Shown here piece by piece: positions 1 through 9,927 of a DNA stretch of 64,000 nt (within the stretch, counting starts at the first letter, position 1; every line of letters begins with the position of its first letter). Source of the stretch: an uncultured Flavobacterium sp. (GTDB taxonomy: Bacteria > Bacteroidota > Bacteroidia > Flavobacteriales > Flavobacteriaceae); assembly GCF_963422545.1 (NCBI RefSeq), contig NZ_OY730239.1:1-64000 (forward strand), written 5' to 3'. The position numbers and the translations under genes were made by a program. Under the pieces are notes generated by a model, which saw only the letters and a list, made by a program, of their open reading frames with translations, was not told where the DNA came from and did no database searches.

Positions 1-1
1 T

Positions 2-979
2 GGCTGGTTTGACAAAATCATGCCGGATATTAATCACGATAATCCATATATGGCCAACTTTTTAATTCAGAATTGTATTTGGCACATTGAAACCTTTGGT
101 ATAGACGGCATTCGTTTAGATACTTATACCTACAATGATTTAAACTTTGCAAATCGTTGCAATCAATCCATTTTAAATGAATTTCCTAACATGACTATTT
201 TTGGAGAAGTTATGGTTCATGGAGTAGCAAACCAGGCCTATTTTGAACAAAATAATATTGATACTCCTTTTAAAAGCAATTTGCCATCAGTTGTTGATTT
301 CCAGAGTTTGTATTACGGAATTATTCCTGCACTTACGCAGCCTTTTGGCTGGACAGATGGCGTAAACAAACTATATTATACATTGAGCAGCGATTTTTTA
401 AGTAAAAATCCAATGCAAAAAGTACTGCTTTTAGACAATCATGACGAACCACGTTTCTTTTCTGTTGTTGGAGAAAATGCAGAAAAACAAAAAATAGGTT
501 TTCAATGGTTACTTACTTGTCGCGGAATCCCACAATTGTATTATGGTTCTGAAGTATTGGCTAAAGGTTTTAAAGCTCCGGATGGTTTGGTTCGTGGTGA
601 TTTTCCTGGCGGATGGACCACCGATACAAAAAATGCCTTTACAGGAAAAGGTTTAACCGAAGATGAAAAATCAACTCAGGATTTAGTCCGAAAACTAGCC
701 AATTTCAGAAAAACATCTTCGGCTTTAACAACCGGAAAATTGATGCATTACATTCCAACAGAAGGTTTGTACGTCTATTTTAGATACGATGAAAAACAGA
801 CGATTATGTGCATTATGAATACCAGTAATGCCGAAAAAGAAGTTGATTTTCAAAAATATAACGAAAGAACAGAAAGTTTCCATTCAGCCAAAAATATTAT
901 TACAGATGAGAGTTTCGCATCCTTAAAAAAGACTTCAATTCCTGCTATGAAAATGTGGGTTCTGGAATTAAATAAATAA
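2..979 (+). CDS. GH13 alpha-amylase family enzyme, C-terminal part (5' end outside window)
   Basis: The frame is open from base 2, so the N-terminus lies upstream. Three GH13 motifs are visible: GIRLD with the nucleophile Asp at bases 119-121, FGEV with the acid/base Glu at 206-208, and DNHDEPR, which supplies the third catalytic Asp and the transition-state His. A C-terminal beta domain follows and the gene ends at TAA. Family knowledge: such enzymes hydrolyse alpha-1,4-glucans or maltodextrins, often as the SusA-like or cyclomaltodextrinase member of a starch locus. The exact specificity cannot be read from this fragment. The DUF5916 gene starts 12 bp after the stop, so the two probably share a transcript. 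Confidence 0.9.
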   Translation, partial: GWFDKIMPDINHDNPYMANFLIQNCIWHIETFGIDGIRLDTYTYNDLNFANRCNQSILNEFPNMTIFGEVMVHGVANQAYFEQNNIDTPFKSNLPSVVDFQSLYYGIIPALTQPFGWTDGVNKLYYTLSSDFLSKNPMQKVLLLDNHDEPRFFSVVGENAEKQKIGFQWLLTCRGIPQLYYGSEVLAKGFKAPDGLVRGDFPGGWTTDTKNAFTGKGLTEDEKSTQDLVRKLANFRKTSSALTTGKLMHYIPTEGLYVYFRYDEKQTIMCIMNTSNAEKEVDFQKYNERTESFHSAKNIITDESFASLKKTSIPAMKMWVLELNK

Positions 980-991
980 TCAGGATTCTTA

Positions 992-3655
992 ATGAGGAAA
1001 TTCTATTTAGCAAAAATCAAAAATATGATCTGTTATAAAAATACATTGGTTTTATTATTGTTCTTTTTTCAACTGAGTTTTGGACAGCTTGCACCTAAAG
1101 TACCTAAGAAAGTTTATACCACAAAGGCTTTAGGTGCTTTAGCTCCGCCTGTAATTGATGGACTTTTGACTGAGGAAAGTTGGAATATTGTAGATTGGAC
1201 GGGGGATTATATCGAAAATCTTCCTGACGAAAATACAACGCCTATTGAGCAAACTAAATTCAAGATTGTATACGATAAAGAGTTCATCTATTTTGGTTTT
1301 AGATGTTATGACAAAGACCCAAAAGGAATTGTAGAAAGACTCTCAAGGCGTGATGGTTTTGAAGGCGACTGGATCGAAATTAACATTAGCAGCCATAACG
1401 ATAAGTTAACCAGTTTTTCGTTTGCCGGATCAGCCGCAGGTGTAAAAAGTGATGGTTTTATTTCTGATAACGGAAAAACATGGGACGGAAACTGGAATCC
1501 TATCTGGTATTTAAAAACCAATATTGATGATGAAGGCTGGACTGCCGAAATCAAAATCCCATTAAGTCAGTTAAAATTTAGTGATGCTCCTGAACAAGTT
1601 TGGGGACTGCAATCTACAAGAAGATATTTTAGAACAGAAGAACGCTCTGTCTGGCAGCGCATTCCGCTTGATGCTCCGGGCTGGGTTAGTGAATTTGGAG
1701 AATTACGCGGTTTAGATGGTTTATCTCCTCAAAGGCAAATAGAAATTCAGCCCTTTATGCTTTCTAAGTTAGAAACGTATCCTCAGGAAAAAAAGAATCC
1801 GTTTAAAACTGGTCAAGATTTTAAGCTAAATGGAGGTTTGGATGCTAAAATTGGCATTACCAATGATCTAACATTAAACTTAACAATAAACCCCGATTTT
1901 GGACAGGTAGAAGCCGATCCGTCTACTATTGTGTTAGATGGTTTTCAGGTTTTTTATGATGAACGACGCCCTTTTTTTGTAGAAAATAAAAACATTTTCA
2001 ACTATTCATTTGCTGATGATCAGGACAATTTGTTTTATTCCCGCAGAATTGGGCGAAATCCTAACGGACAACCCCATATTCCTGACGGTGCTTTTATGAC
2101 AATCCCTAATAATACAACGATTTTGGGAGCAGCAAAATTTAGCGGAAAAACTAAAAATGGCTGGTCAATTGGAATCCTTGAAAGTGTGACAAATAAAGAA
2201 TATGCGAAAATTCAGGAGAATGATCAAATGACAAAATTATTGGTAGAACCATTGACCAATTATCTTGTTGGCAGAGTTCAAAAAGATTTTAACAACCGTA
2301 ACAGCTATTTTGGAACTGTTTTTACTGCCGTAAACCGAAATTTAGAAACCGATTTTCTAAATTTTATGCATAAATCTGCTTATACAGCCGGAATCGATTT
2401 TATGCATAACTGGAAAAACAGGAAATATTATTTTAAGGGCAATTTTGTAACCAGCAGCGTTCAAGGCAGTAAAGAAGCAATAACGGCTACACAAAAAAAT
2501 ATGACACATTTATTTCAGCGAATTGATGCCGGACATCTTTCTGTTGATACATTGCGAACTTCGCTTGCAGGAACTGGTGGAAAATTTGAATTGGGAAAAG
2601 CAAGTGTTGGAAACTGGCGTTATAAAGGAGTTGTAATATGGAGATCGTCTGAATTAGAACTTAATGATATTGGCTTTTTAAGGCAAGCCGACGAAATCAA
2701 ACAATATGCCTTTTTATCTTATGAAACCCTAAAACCTTTTGGACAATTCAGGAAAATAACAACAAATCTGGAGCAGCTTTCAAACTTTGATTTTGAAGGA
2801 AATTATAATAAAATGCAATATGCTTTGGGGTCAAATGTTGTATTAAAAAACAATTGGGGTTTTGCTGTTTCAGCCATTTATAAACCTGTAAACTATTCTA
2901 ATTCTATTTTGCAGGGCGGACCGCGGTTTCGTTATTCTGAAGAGTTTTTTAAATCGATTAGTATTACTTCAGACAGTAGAAAAAAGCTCAAATATAATTT
3001 TGCTCTTTACGATACAAAAGGCAAAAACAATTCATTTTCATATACCGAATTTACAACCGGAATTACCTATCAACCCGTTAATGCTTTTACACTTTCTTTT
3101 AGTCCTGGTTTTTCTTCCAATAAAAATAAACTGCAATATATTACGCAAACCAGTTTTAATACTGAACCTCGTTATATTACTGCAAATCTCGATCAGAATA
3201 CATTAAGTGCTTCTATTCGATTAGATTATAATATAAATCCAAATTTGACCATTCAATATTATGGACAGCCTTTTATTTCCAGAGGAAGATATAATGCTTT
3301 CAATAAAGTCATAAATCCTACAGCACTTTATTATAGCGATCGGGTAAGTTTGTTTGACTCCGATCAAATTCATTTTGATGCGCTAAAAAATAATTATCAA
3401 ATCGATGAAGACACAAATGGAGTTACAGACTACAGTATTCAAAATCCGGATTTTGCTTTTGTACAATTTAGATCTAACTTAGTTGCACGTTGGGAATATA
3501 TTCCGGGATCAGAAGTTTTTCTGGTTTGGTCACAAGGAATAACATCAAACGGAAATTCTAATGAAAATTTAGTTACAGAACTCAATTCTCAGATTTTAGG
3601 ACGAAAACCTACTAATACTTTTTTGATAAAAATTACGTACCGTTTTATGCTTTAG
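992..3655 (+). CDS. DUF5916 domain protein: CBM9-like N-domain plus outer-membrane barrel
   Basis: This 887-residue exported protein has a hydrophobic signal segment at about residues 18-31. A CBM9-like beta-sandwich follows (about residues 45-230, around PPVIDGLLTEESW), then a long region of alternating aromatic and hydrophobic strands ending in YRFML, typical of an outer-membrane barrel. This layout is the DUF5916 family of Bacteroidota, whose function is not established; the sandwich suggests carbohydrate binding. An internal ATG at 1025 gives a more compact signal peptide and may be the true start. It follows the amylase gene by 12 bp, consistent with a glycan-related operon. The carbohydrate link is inference. 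Confidence 0.8.
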   Translation: MRKFYLAKIKNMICYKNTLVLLLFFFQLSFGQLAPKVPKKVYTTKALGALAPPVIDGLLTEESWNIVDWTGDYIENLPDENTTPIEQTKFKIVYDKEFIYFGFRCYDKDPKGIVERLSRRDGFEGDWIEINISSHNDKLTSFSFAGSAAGVKSDGFISDNGKTWDGNWNPIWYLKTNIDDEGWTAEIKIPLSQLKFSDAPEQVWGLQSTRRYFRTEERSVWQRIPLDAPGWVSEFGELRGLDGLSPQRQIEIQPFMLSKLETYPQEKKNPFKTGQDFKLNGGLDAKIGITNDLTLNLTINPDFGQVEADPSTIVLDGFQVFYDERRPFFVENKNIFNYSFADDQDNLFYSRRIGRNPNGQPHIPDGAFMTIPNNTTILGAAKFSGKTKNGWSIGILESVTNKEYAKIQENDQMTKLLVEPLTNYLVGRVQKDFNNRNSYFGTVFTAVNRNLETDFLNFMHKSAYTAGIDFMHNWKNRKYYFKGNFVTSSVQGSKEAITATQKNMTHLFQRIDAGHLSVDTLRTSLAGTGGKFELGKASVGNWRYKGVVIWRSSELELNDIGFLRQADEIKQYAFLSYETLKPFGQFRKITTNLEQLSNFDFEGNYNKMQYALGSNVVLKNNWGFAVSAIYKPVNYSNSILQGGPRFRYSEEFFKSISITSDSRKKLKYNFALYDTKGKNNSFSYTEFTTGITYQPVNAFTLSFSPGFSSNKNKLQYITQTSFNTEPRYITANLDQNTLSASIRLDYNINPNLTIQYYGQPFISRGRYNAFNKVINPTALYYSDRVSLFDSDQIHFDALKNNYQIDEDTNGVTDYSIQNPDFAFVQFRSNLVARWEYIPGSEVFLVWSQGITSNGNSNENLVTELNSQILGRKPTNTFLIKITYRFML

Positions 3656-3745
3656 TAAAAAACAAACCATTACTTTGGTTCCCTCCTTTTCAAACTAAAA
3701 GTGCTTTATTTTGACATTGCACTTTATTATCCCTTAAAAAGCTTC

Positions 3746-4291
3746 TTATACTTTCGTCACGTGAGTTACATTTTTTTCTATAAATGTTATTAATTCTTTC
3801 ATATTTCTGGCTTCAGCATCTTTGTTTGAAATTGAAATAATATATCCATTTCTCTCTTTAACATATAGAAAAAAGAAATCTTTAGTTAAAATGGCTTTTT
3901 CAATTTTATTCCACTTATGCTTAAAACTGCCCAAAGGTGAATGGACATAAATAAAGGAACTTGTAAAATTGAATCGGTATTTGTGAATTAAATTCCTTGA
4001 TTTTAAAAGCTTATCTGTTGCTCTAAATATGATTTTACAAATTGAATTAACGATAGAATGCTGAATCATTAAAAAAAATATAATAAGAGCTAAACTTCTT
4101 ATTATCCATTCAATTAAATCATTATCGTTTTCTAAATTAACAAAAATCAACAGGAATAAAACAATACAAAACATAACCAGCATTCTTTCTTTAAAAAGAT
4201 GCTTAAAATACATCTTATTTAATTTTTGAATTTCAGATAAACTTAATTCAAATTCTAACGATAAGGCAGAAGTATTCATTTTCATTTGCAT
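3746..4291 (-). CDS. YcxB-like membrane protein, hypothetical
   Basis: About 181 residues. An N-terminal segment resembling the start of YcxB-type proteins is followed by two adjacent transmembrane helices (around MLVMFCIVLFLLIFVN and IIRSLALIIFFLMIQ). A C-terminal beta-rich domain follows in which a KWNKIEKA segment precedes a run of hydrophobic strands, as in YcxB-like C-terminal domains. The reading frame extends upstream to 4432. I prefer the ATG at 4291 because an AGGA lies 5 nt before it and the extra residues look unrelated to the family. The family function is unknown. It is divergent from the histidine kinase gene. Confidence 0.55.
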   Translation of the reverse strand: MQMKMNTSALSLEFELSLSEIQKLNKMYFKHLFKERMLVMFCIVLFLLIFVNLENDNDLIEWIIRSLALIIFFLMIQHSIVNSICKIIFRATDKLLKSRNLIHKYRFNFTSSFIYVHSPLGSFKHKWNKIEKAILTKDFFFLYVKERNGYIISISNKDAEARNMKELITFIEKNVTHVTKV

Positions 4292-4640
4292 AAAAATCCT
4301 GATTGTGTTTGTTTTTGTATTCTGAAACAAAATTATTTTAAAGAGAAACTTTTTAGTTCCCAACAACGACAAAATATTAGCAGAATAAGACATTTTTAAT
4401 TCTAATAAAAAAATTAAAAATGTAAGAAACAAATTCTTGTTTTTTCTTGCGATTTAATCTTAAAAAGAATTCAAAAAACCACCTATAATACGTCAAAAAA
4501 ACAACACAATAAGACACAAAACAAGCATCTATTTATTTTATTTTAAAATAGTTAATCTATAACTTTTCTTTAAGACGCATAGCTCAATTATTTAATTATT
4601 TTTGAGCGGAATTTAAAATCGACACAAACAATTTCTTACA

Positions 4641-5733
4641 ATGAAACCCGAAAAAACAAAAGAGAAGCTAAAAAGAGCGTGTTAAAGAATTAACCTGTCT
4701 TTACGAAATTTCAAAAATTATATCGCAATCAAATTCTATAGAAAAGGAGGTCCTGGAAAAAATCACTGTGATCATTAAAAATGCATGGCAATTTAATGAC
4801 GATGCAATTGTCGAAATCCAGATCTTAGAGTACCATTTTACAACTTCCTTATTATCTCAAAACACCATATTTCAAAGCTGTTCCATAAACATTCCGGATA
4901 CAAAACCCGGAAGCATCAAAGTTCATTACCCGCAGAATAAATATGAGTTTGATTCATTTCTCGAAGACGAACAAAAACTATTGAATATGATTGCAATAGA
5001 AATTGGAAATTATATTGAAAAGTATCAGACTTTAGATAAAAAAAACTCTTTAAGCAGAACGATCGAAAGAATTGACCGATTATCTACCCTTGGTGAAATG
5101 ACTGCCGGAATTGCTCATGAACTCAATAATCCGTTAAGCAATATTTTAGGATATGCTGAACTCATAAAACTCAACAATACCGATCCGGAAATTGATTCTG
5201 ACATTACTACAATAATCAAATCGGCAATTTACACCCGCGAAATAGTAAAGAAATTAATGTTCTTTTCCTGCGAAATTCCTCATCAGTCTAAACAAGAAGA
5301 CATTAAGCCTATTGTAATATTTGCATCGTCATTTTTAAAGCAAAATTTTCAAAAAAAAGAAATTAAAAGTGAATTGGTAATTAAAAACTGTTCCATAACC
5401 GCAAAAATAGATGCTGTTCAAATCACACAGGTTCTTTTTAATTTACTCATAAATGCCATACATGCCTCACCACAAAAAAGCACTATAAAAACAATTGTTG
5501 AGGATGACGCTGAAAGTCTGTTTATTACTATCGAGGATCAGGGTCACGGCATACCGGATGCTATTAAACAAAAAATATTTGAACCATTTTTCACTACAAA
5601 AACCAATACAAGCGGCTTAGGTTTGGGATTAAGCGTCGTTCATGGAATTGTTAAAACTCATAACGGAGAAATAATAGTTAAAGATAACGAACCATTGGGT
5701 ACAATTTTTATAATAAAACTTCCCCTAAGTTAA
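4641..5733 (+). CDS. Cytosolic sensor histidine kinase with a +1 frame disruption near the 5' end
   Basis: The main frame encodes HisKA with the H-box AHELNNPL, an N-box (FNLLINAIHAS), G1 (DQGHGIP) and G2 (GLGLGLSVV). No transmembrane segment is seen and there is no adjacent response regulator, so this is an orphan cytosolic kinase. The only usual start codon in that frame is GTG at 4768. However, the same frame upstream to 4672 reads KERVKELTCLYEIS, the typical entry to a GAF-like sensor domain, and an ATG at 4641 in the other frame reads MKPEKTKEKLK. Removing one A from the A5 run at 4670-4674 joins them into a 363-residue protein. Either a real single-base insertion or a sequence error is possible. 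If it is real, translation from GTG 4768 would lack the first part of the sensor domain. Confidence 0.75.
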
Positions 5734-5777
5734 TTAAAAATGAATTTAAGAAAAGATAGCAAAATCAAGCAAAAAAA

Positions 5778-5817
5778 AAATCCAAATCCCAATTTTTAAG
5801 TTGGAATTTGGAATTTT
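5778..5817. repeat. AATTCCAAATTCC-family inverted repeat
   Basis: TCCAAATCCCAA faces TTGGAATTTGGA in an imperfect hairpin between the convergent kinase and SIMPL genes. Similar words recur at 24340-24366, 43611-43645 and 59800-59848. It may act as a weak bidirectional terminator; that is inference. Confidence 0.6.
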
Positions 5818-5843
5818 AAATATTATTAAATTTCTACTGTAAG

Positions 5844-6533
5844 TTAATCTAAAATAAAACTCACACTAACATTTGCAGTAACTTCGATTTCTCCAATTGC
5901 TAAAGTTTCGTTTGAAGCTCCTGCTGAATCCATCGCCATAGATTTCATAGAAGCATACATTGGTTGTGGATGATAGACCTGAGTATTATCAGAAATAGTA
6001 TAAGCTTTACCAACTTTTTGCCCTAAAACTGAAACATAATCTTCTGCTTTTGATTTAGCATCTTTTATTGCCAATTTTCTAGCTTCTGTCTCCAATTGAA
6101 CTAATTTAGAGGTTTCAAAAGAAACTCTGTCGATACGGTTAATTCCTTGTTGAACCAAACCTTCCATTAATTCATCATATTTAGATAAATCTTTCAAAAT
6201 AATTTCTACCGTTTGAGTAGCATTGTAGCTAGTTTTCTTTTTCTCATAATCATATTGCGGATTAAGAGCAACTTGCTTCGTTTTGAAATCTGCTGTTGGA
6301 ACATTCATTTTTTTAATGAATTTTAAAACAGCATCCATTTTTTCGTCATTTTCCTTTTTGACATCTTTAGCATTATTCCCTTTTGTTTCAACAGTTGCTG
6401 AAATACAAACCTGATCAGGTGCTACTTTTACTTTTCCTTCCCCATTTACGTTGATTTGAGGAATTTGTTTGGTTTCTTGTGCGTAAGACATAGTCATAAA
6501 CATGATTGTTAAAAATAATACTACTTTCTTCAT
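5844..6533 (-). CDS. SIMPL domain (DUF541) secreted protein
   Basis: 229 residues with an N-terminal signal peptide (KKVVLFLTIMFMTMSYAQ). The body matches the SIMPL/DUF541 fold: INVNGEGKVKVAPDQ near the N-terminus, the middle part with DAKSKAEDYVSVLGQKVG, and a beta-strand end at ANVSVSFILD. Members are periplasmic or outer-membrane associated proteins of uncertain function, sometimes tied to stress responses. It is followed on the same strand by a rhomboid gene whose coding start lies upstream at 7233; the gap between the two genes is 52 bp, so co-transcription is possible. Confidence 0.85.
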   Translation of the reverse strand: MKKVVLFLTIMFMTMSYAQETKQIPQINVNGEGKVKVAPDQVCISATVETKGNNAKDVKKENDEKMDAVLKFIKKMNVPTADFKTKQVALNPQYDYEKKKTSYNATQTVEIILKDLSKYDELMEGLVQQGINRIDRVSFETSKLVQLETEARKLAIKDAKSKAEDYVSVLGQKVGKAYTISDNTQVYHPQPMYASMKSMAMDSAGASNETLAIGEIEVTANVSVSFILD

Positions 6534-6585
6534 TTTTGTTATATTTAAGTTATTTGAGAATGACTTTTCAAAAGTTGTGCCACTA

Positions 6586-7233
6586 TTACAATTTTCCCAA
6601 TTTTGCCATTACGAAAAGTATAAAAATAGGAATCGCCAATAAAACAACCATTAAAGTATGATCAACAAATAATGAAGGTTCTTTTAACAAGGTTATCACA
6701 TAACCACCAATAGCACCTCCAAAATGCGCCGTGTGACCAATATTATCATTTTTAGCACGCATTCCATAAATCGAATACAATAAATATAAAATTCCGAATA
6801 AATATGCCGGTATTGGTATCACAAAGAAAATTCCCAACATCATATCAGGCTGCAGCAATATAGCCGAATATAAAACTCCTGTAACAGCTCCTGAAGCTCC
6901 AACTGCTCTATAACTATAATCGTTTTTATGAAATAACATGGTAAGCAAACTTCCAAAAATTAAGCTTCCAAAATAAACCAGAACAAAAGAAAAAGTCCCC
7001 AACCATTGTATTACAACCGGTGCAAAAAACCAAAGTGTCAGCATATTAAATATCAAGTGCATCATATCTACATGCAAAAACCCCGATGAAAGCATTCTGA
7101 TTTGTTCTCCTGAACGAATACTTCCTACATGAAATTCATATTTTCTAAAAAAAGAAAGATCATTAAAACCTTTGTAACTAATCAAAACATTGGCAACTAT
7201 AATTCCAATTAAAATGGTATTCATAAAAAACAT
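6586..7233 (-). CDS. Rhomboid family intramembrane serine protease
   Basis: 215 residues with about six hydrophobic segments. The catalytic Ser114 lies in GASG and the partner His170 in HTAHFGG. The conserved HVDMMHLIFNM segment with its oxyanion/loop residues is also present. Rhomboids cleave transmembrane substrates within the inner membrane. An in-frame ATG at 7224 (fourth codon) is an alternative start. The gene is upstream of the SIMPL gene on the same strand and divergent from the acyltransferase gene. Confidence 0.92.
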   Translation of the reverse strand: MFFMNTILIGIIVANVLISYKGFNDLSFFRKYEFHVGSIRSGEQIRMLSSGFLHVDMMHLIFNMLTLWFFAPVVIQWLGTFSFVLVYFGSLIFGSLLTMLFHKNDYSYRAVGASGAVTGVLYSAILLQPDMMLGIFFVIPIPAYLFGILYLLYSIYGMRAKNDNIGHTAHFGGAIGGYVITLLKEPSLFVDHTLMVVLLAIPIFILFVMAKLGKL

Positions 7234-7314
7234 TTATTGTGAATGGTAAATATAGTCATTCTTAAACATATGTTAGTGCCAAACCAAAATATCACTGGTT
7301 ATTCATTTTTACTC

Positions 7315-7322
7315 TATATTTG
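7315..7322 (+). promoter_or_regulatory. Bacteroidota -7 promoter element TATATTTG
   Basis: Matches TAnnTTTG, 17 nt before the ATG at 7339. No clear -33 TTG is seen. Its position supports starting the acyltransferase at 7339 rather than at the upstream in-frame ATG at 7243. Confidence 0.6.
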
Positions 7323-7338
7323 CAAAAAAAAAAGTTAC

Positions 7339-8211
7339 ATGCAATTTCTCGTTTATATATTGGCCTACCCTTTTCTTTGGCTTATCTCTATACTACCGTT
7401 TCGATTGTTTTATTGGTTCTCTGATTTCATATACTTTCTTGTTTATCACATTGTGGGGTATCGCAAAAAAGTAGTCCGTGAAAACTTAGCACTCACTTTG
7501 CCGCACTTAAATGATGCTGAACGAAAAGAGATCGAAAAGAAATTCTATCAACATATGTGTGATATGTTCTTGGAGATGATCAAAACCATGAGTATTTCGC
7601 CAGAGGAAATGGAAAGAAGGTTTGCAATTACCAATATGGATCTTTTTCATGAATATGAAAAAAGAGGTAAAAGTGTAATTTTAGTCGCGTCACATTATGC
7701 GAGCTGGGAATGGCTTTTGACTCTTAACAAAAGAATGTTGTTTAACGGTGTGGCTGTTTACAAAAAAATCGCAAATCCATACTTTGATAAATTAGTTCGA
7801 AGAATACGTTCTAAATACGATGCCGAATTGGTTGAGACCAGAAAAGCGATTCCGTTGATGGCGCAAAATCAGCGTAAGGGAATTTTAAGCCTTTACGGAT
7901 TAGCCAGTGATCAGTCGCCTAAATTAGACCGAATTTTTCACTCAATGAAGTTCATGGGAATTGAAGTTCCTGTACACACAGGAGCTGAAATGCTTGCCAA
8001 AAAATACGACTTAAGTGTTATTTTTATAAAAGTAAAAAAAATAGGGCGTGGTTACTATGAATCCACAATTGTACCTATTGCAGACAACCCTAAAGAATAT
8101 GACAATTTTGACATTACCGAAAAATATTTGAGAGAAGTAGAGAAACAAATTCTTGAAGCTCCGGAGTATTATTTATGGACGCATAAAAGATGGAAACATC
8201 GCGTTCAATAA
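7339..8211 (+). CDS. LpxL/HtrB-like lysophospholipid or lipid A acyltransferase
   Basis: 290 residues from the preferred ATG at 7339. A membrane-anchoring N-terminus (LAYPFLWLISILPFRLFYWF) is followed by the conserved GYRKKVVRENL segment. The HX4E acyltransferase motif is at H119-E124 (HYASWE). The protein ends in HKRWKHR, like the lipid A late acyltransferases. Family role: transfer of an acyl chain to a lipid A precursor or related lipid at the inner membrane. Reading from 7243 would add residues that overlap the promoter, so that start is rejected. Confidence 0.88.
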   Translation: MQFLVYILAYPFLWLISILPFRLFYWFSDFIYFLVYHIVGYRKKVVRENLALTLPHLNDAERKEIEKKFYQHMCDMFLEMIKTMSISPEEMERRFAITNMDLFHEYEKRGKSVILVASHYASWEWLLTLNKRMLFNGVAVYKKIANPYFDKLVRRIRSKYDAELVETRKAIPLMAQNQRKGILSLYGLASDQSPKLDRIFHSMKFMGIEVPVHTGAEMLAKKYDLSVIFIKVKKIGRGYYESTIVPIADNPKEYDNFDITEKYLREVEKQILEAPEYYLWTHKRWKHRVQ

Positions 8212-8229
8212 TCGTTTCACAACAAAAAT

Positions 8230-8270
8230 AAAAAGTCCAAAAAAGTAACATTCTTTTTTGGACTTTTTAT
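8230..8270 (+). terminator. Rho-independent terminator after the acyltransferase
   Basis: A 15-bp perfect stem, 8231-8245 against 8253-8267, has the loop TAACATT and A/T tracts on both sides. Confidence 0.85.
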
Positions 8271-8387
8271 TTACTAAAGCATTTAAAGTTATTGATTACA
8301 CTATTTTATCTACTAAAAACTGATTTTGATGGGTTTTTGTAATATTTTTTTCTGAAGCCGGAAAAATCAAAAATTACACAAACAACA

Positions 8388-8395
8388 TAAATTTG
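8388..8395 (+). promoter_or_regulatory. -7 promoter element TAAATTTG before the glucanase
   Basis: Matches TAnnTTTG, 39 nt upstream of the ATG at 8435. No convincing -33 element was seen. Confidence 0.5.
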
Positions 8396-8434
8396 GAGTT
8401 AGCAAATTTATAACCCAAATCAAAATTACCAGTC

Positions 8435-9919
8435 ATGATAAAAAAACTATTTTTTATATTTTCAATACTATTTATTTCAAATGCCTCTTTTGCTCAGAGT
8501 CCGAAACGAGGAATTGCTTACGGTGATAATTCATTTGCTGATTTATTAGCTCTAAAACCCGGAATTTCATGGTGGTACAATTGGGGCTCATTACCAGAAA
8601 ATGCAGTCAACACCAATTATGAAACTTTAGGGGTAGAATATGTACCAATGGTATGGGGAAAATTAAATGATGTGGATGTACAGGCTTTTATAAATAAGAT
8701 AAAACCCGGCGCTAAATATTTGCTTGTTTTTAACGAACCGAATTTTAATGACGGAGCAAGATTAACACCACAAGAAGCCGTAAATGCCTGGGTGAATGTA
8801 GAAAAAGTTGCTGCTGCCAAAAATCTTGAAATTGTAAGCGCTTCACCTGCTTACAATGGTCCTGACAATTATGGTGGCTTTTCAGATCCTGTTGCATGGC
8901 ACGATCAGTTTTTTGCCTTATGTCCAAATTGTAAAGTAGATTATATTGCTTTCCATACCTACGACAGCTCGTCAGGATCTGTTATTGGCGTGACCGGAAA
9001 TTTAAAAAAATACAATCGTCCTGTTTGGGTAACCGAATTTGCTAACAGAGTTATTCAGACTCCTGCCGAAAAAATTGCTTTTATGAAAGCCATTGTAACA
9101 AATTTTGAAAATGATCCTGATATTTACAGATATTCATGGTTTACCGGACGAGTTCCTGCCACCTGGACAGATATGCTTGAAGGACAATTATTAGCTCCTG
9201 AAAGTGGTGTTTTAAAACCTATTGGTACTGAATATATAAATGTTTCTTATGCTGATAAAAAAATAAATGTTCCGGGAAGAATTACTGCCAACAAACATTA
9301 CCGAAGAAAAGGTACCGGTTTACAAAATACAACTGATTCCGGAACGGGGCAAAATGTATGTTTTATAAATGACGGAGACTGGAACGAATTCTTGCTAAAT
9401 GTTGCCAATGCCGGAACTTATAATCTGACTTTTAGAGTAGCATCGCCAACGATTCCGGGGAAATTTGATATTATTGTAAATAATGTTGTTGCAAAAACTG
9501 ACGAGACTTTTCCTGCAACGGGTGGTTACCAAACCTTTGTTGATAAAACAGTAAACGGAATCGTATTGCCTCAGGGAGAAGTTTATCTAAAAATCAAATT
9601 CAAGTCAAACGATATGAATTTTAATTATATTGATGTTACTGCGGCGAATCTGGGTGTAAGCAATCCAACATCCGAAAAAGATTCATTTTCTGTTTATCCT
9701 AATCCAATTAAAAACCAATCCATACTTCATATAAAATCTTCTGAAACAGAACCGTTAACAATAAAAATTGTAGACATGAAAGGAACGCTTTGTTTCTCTT
9801 CAAATTCATATTATACGAATGAAGATATTAAAATTGGAGATAAACTTTCTACAGGAATTTATATTGTAACCGCAACTTATGGAACAGTAAAAAAATCATT
9901 GAAAATTATTAAAAACTAA
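8435..9919 (+). CDS. Secreted GH128-like glycoside hydrolase with CBM and T9SS sorting domain
   Basis: 494 residues. Signal peptide at 1-21 (ends SFAQ). A TIM-barrel of the GH128/Asl1-like type follows at 24-262, with candidate catalytic Glu101 in FNEPN and Glu201 in WVTEF. A CBM6-like beta-sandwich spans about 280-403. The type IX secretion type A sorting domain spans about 417-494 (SVYPNP near its start, GIYIVTA, ending SLKIIKN). Family role: hydrolysis of beta-1,3-glucan (laminarin, curdlan or fungal wall). The protein should cross the outer membrane by T9SS and be surface attached or released. It is monocistronic, between a terminator and a repeat block. Confidence 0.9.
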   Translation: MIKKLFFIFSILFISNASFAQSPKRGIAYGDNSFADLLALKPGISWWYNWGSLPENAVNTNYETLGVEYVPMVWGKLNDVDVQAFINKIKPGAKYLLVFNEPNFNDGARLTPQEAVNAWVNVEKVAAAKNLEIVSASPAYNGPDNYGGFSDPVAWHDQFFALCPNCKVDYIAFHTYDSSSGSVIGVTGNLKKYNRPVWVTEFANRVIQTPAEKIAFMKAIVTNFENDPDIYRYSWFTGRVPATWTDMLEGQLLAPESGVLKPIGTEYINVSYADKKINVPGRITANKHYRRKGTGLQNTTDSGTGQNVCFINDGDWNEFLLNVANAGTYNLTFRVASPTIPGKFDIIVNNVVAKTDETFPATGGYQTFVDKTVNGIVLPQGEVYLKIKFKSNDMNFNYIDVTAANLGVSNPTSEKDSFSVYPNPIKNQSILHIKSSETEPLTIKIVDMKGTLCFSSNSYYTNEDIKIGDKLSTGIYIVTATYGTVKKSLKIIKN

Positions 9920-9927
9920 GATTGAAA

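Noticed and set aside
4745..4750. AGGAGG as a Shine-Dalgarno for the GTG at 4768
   Set aside because: The spacing of 17 nt is too long and the bases are coding (EKEVLE) in the restored kinase frame. Bacteroidota rarely rely on it.
7243..7338. N-terminal extension of the acyltransferase
   Set aside because: It includes the promoter element and does not match the family start.
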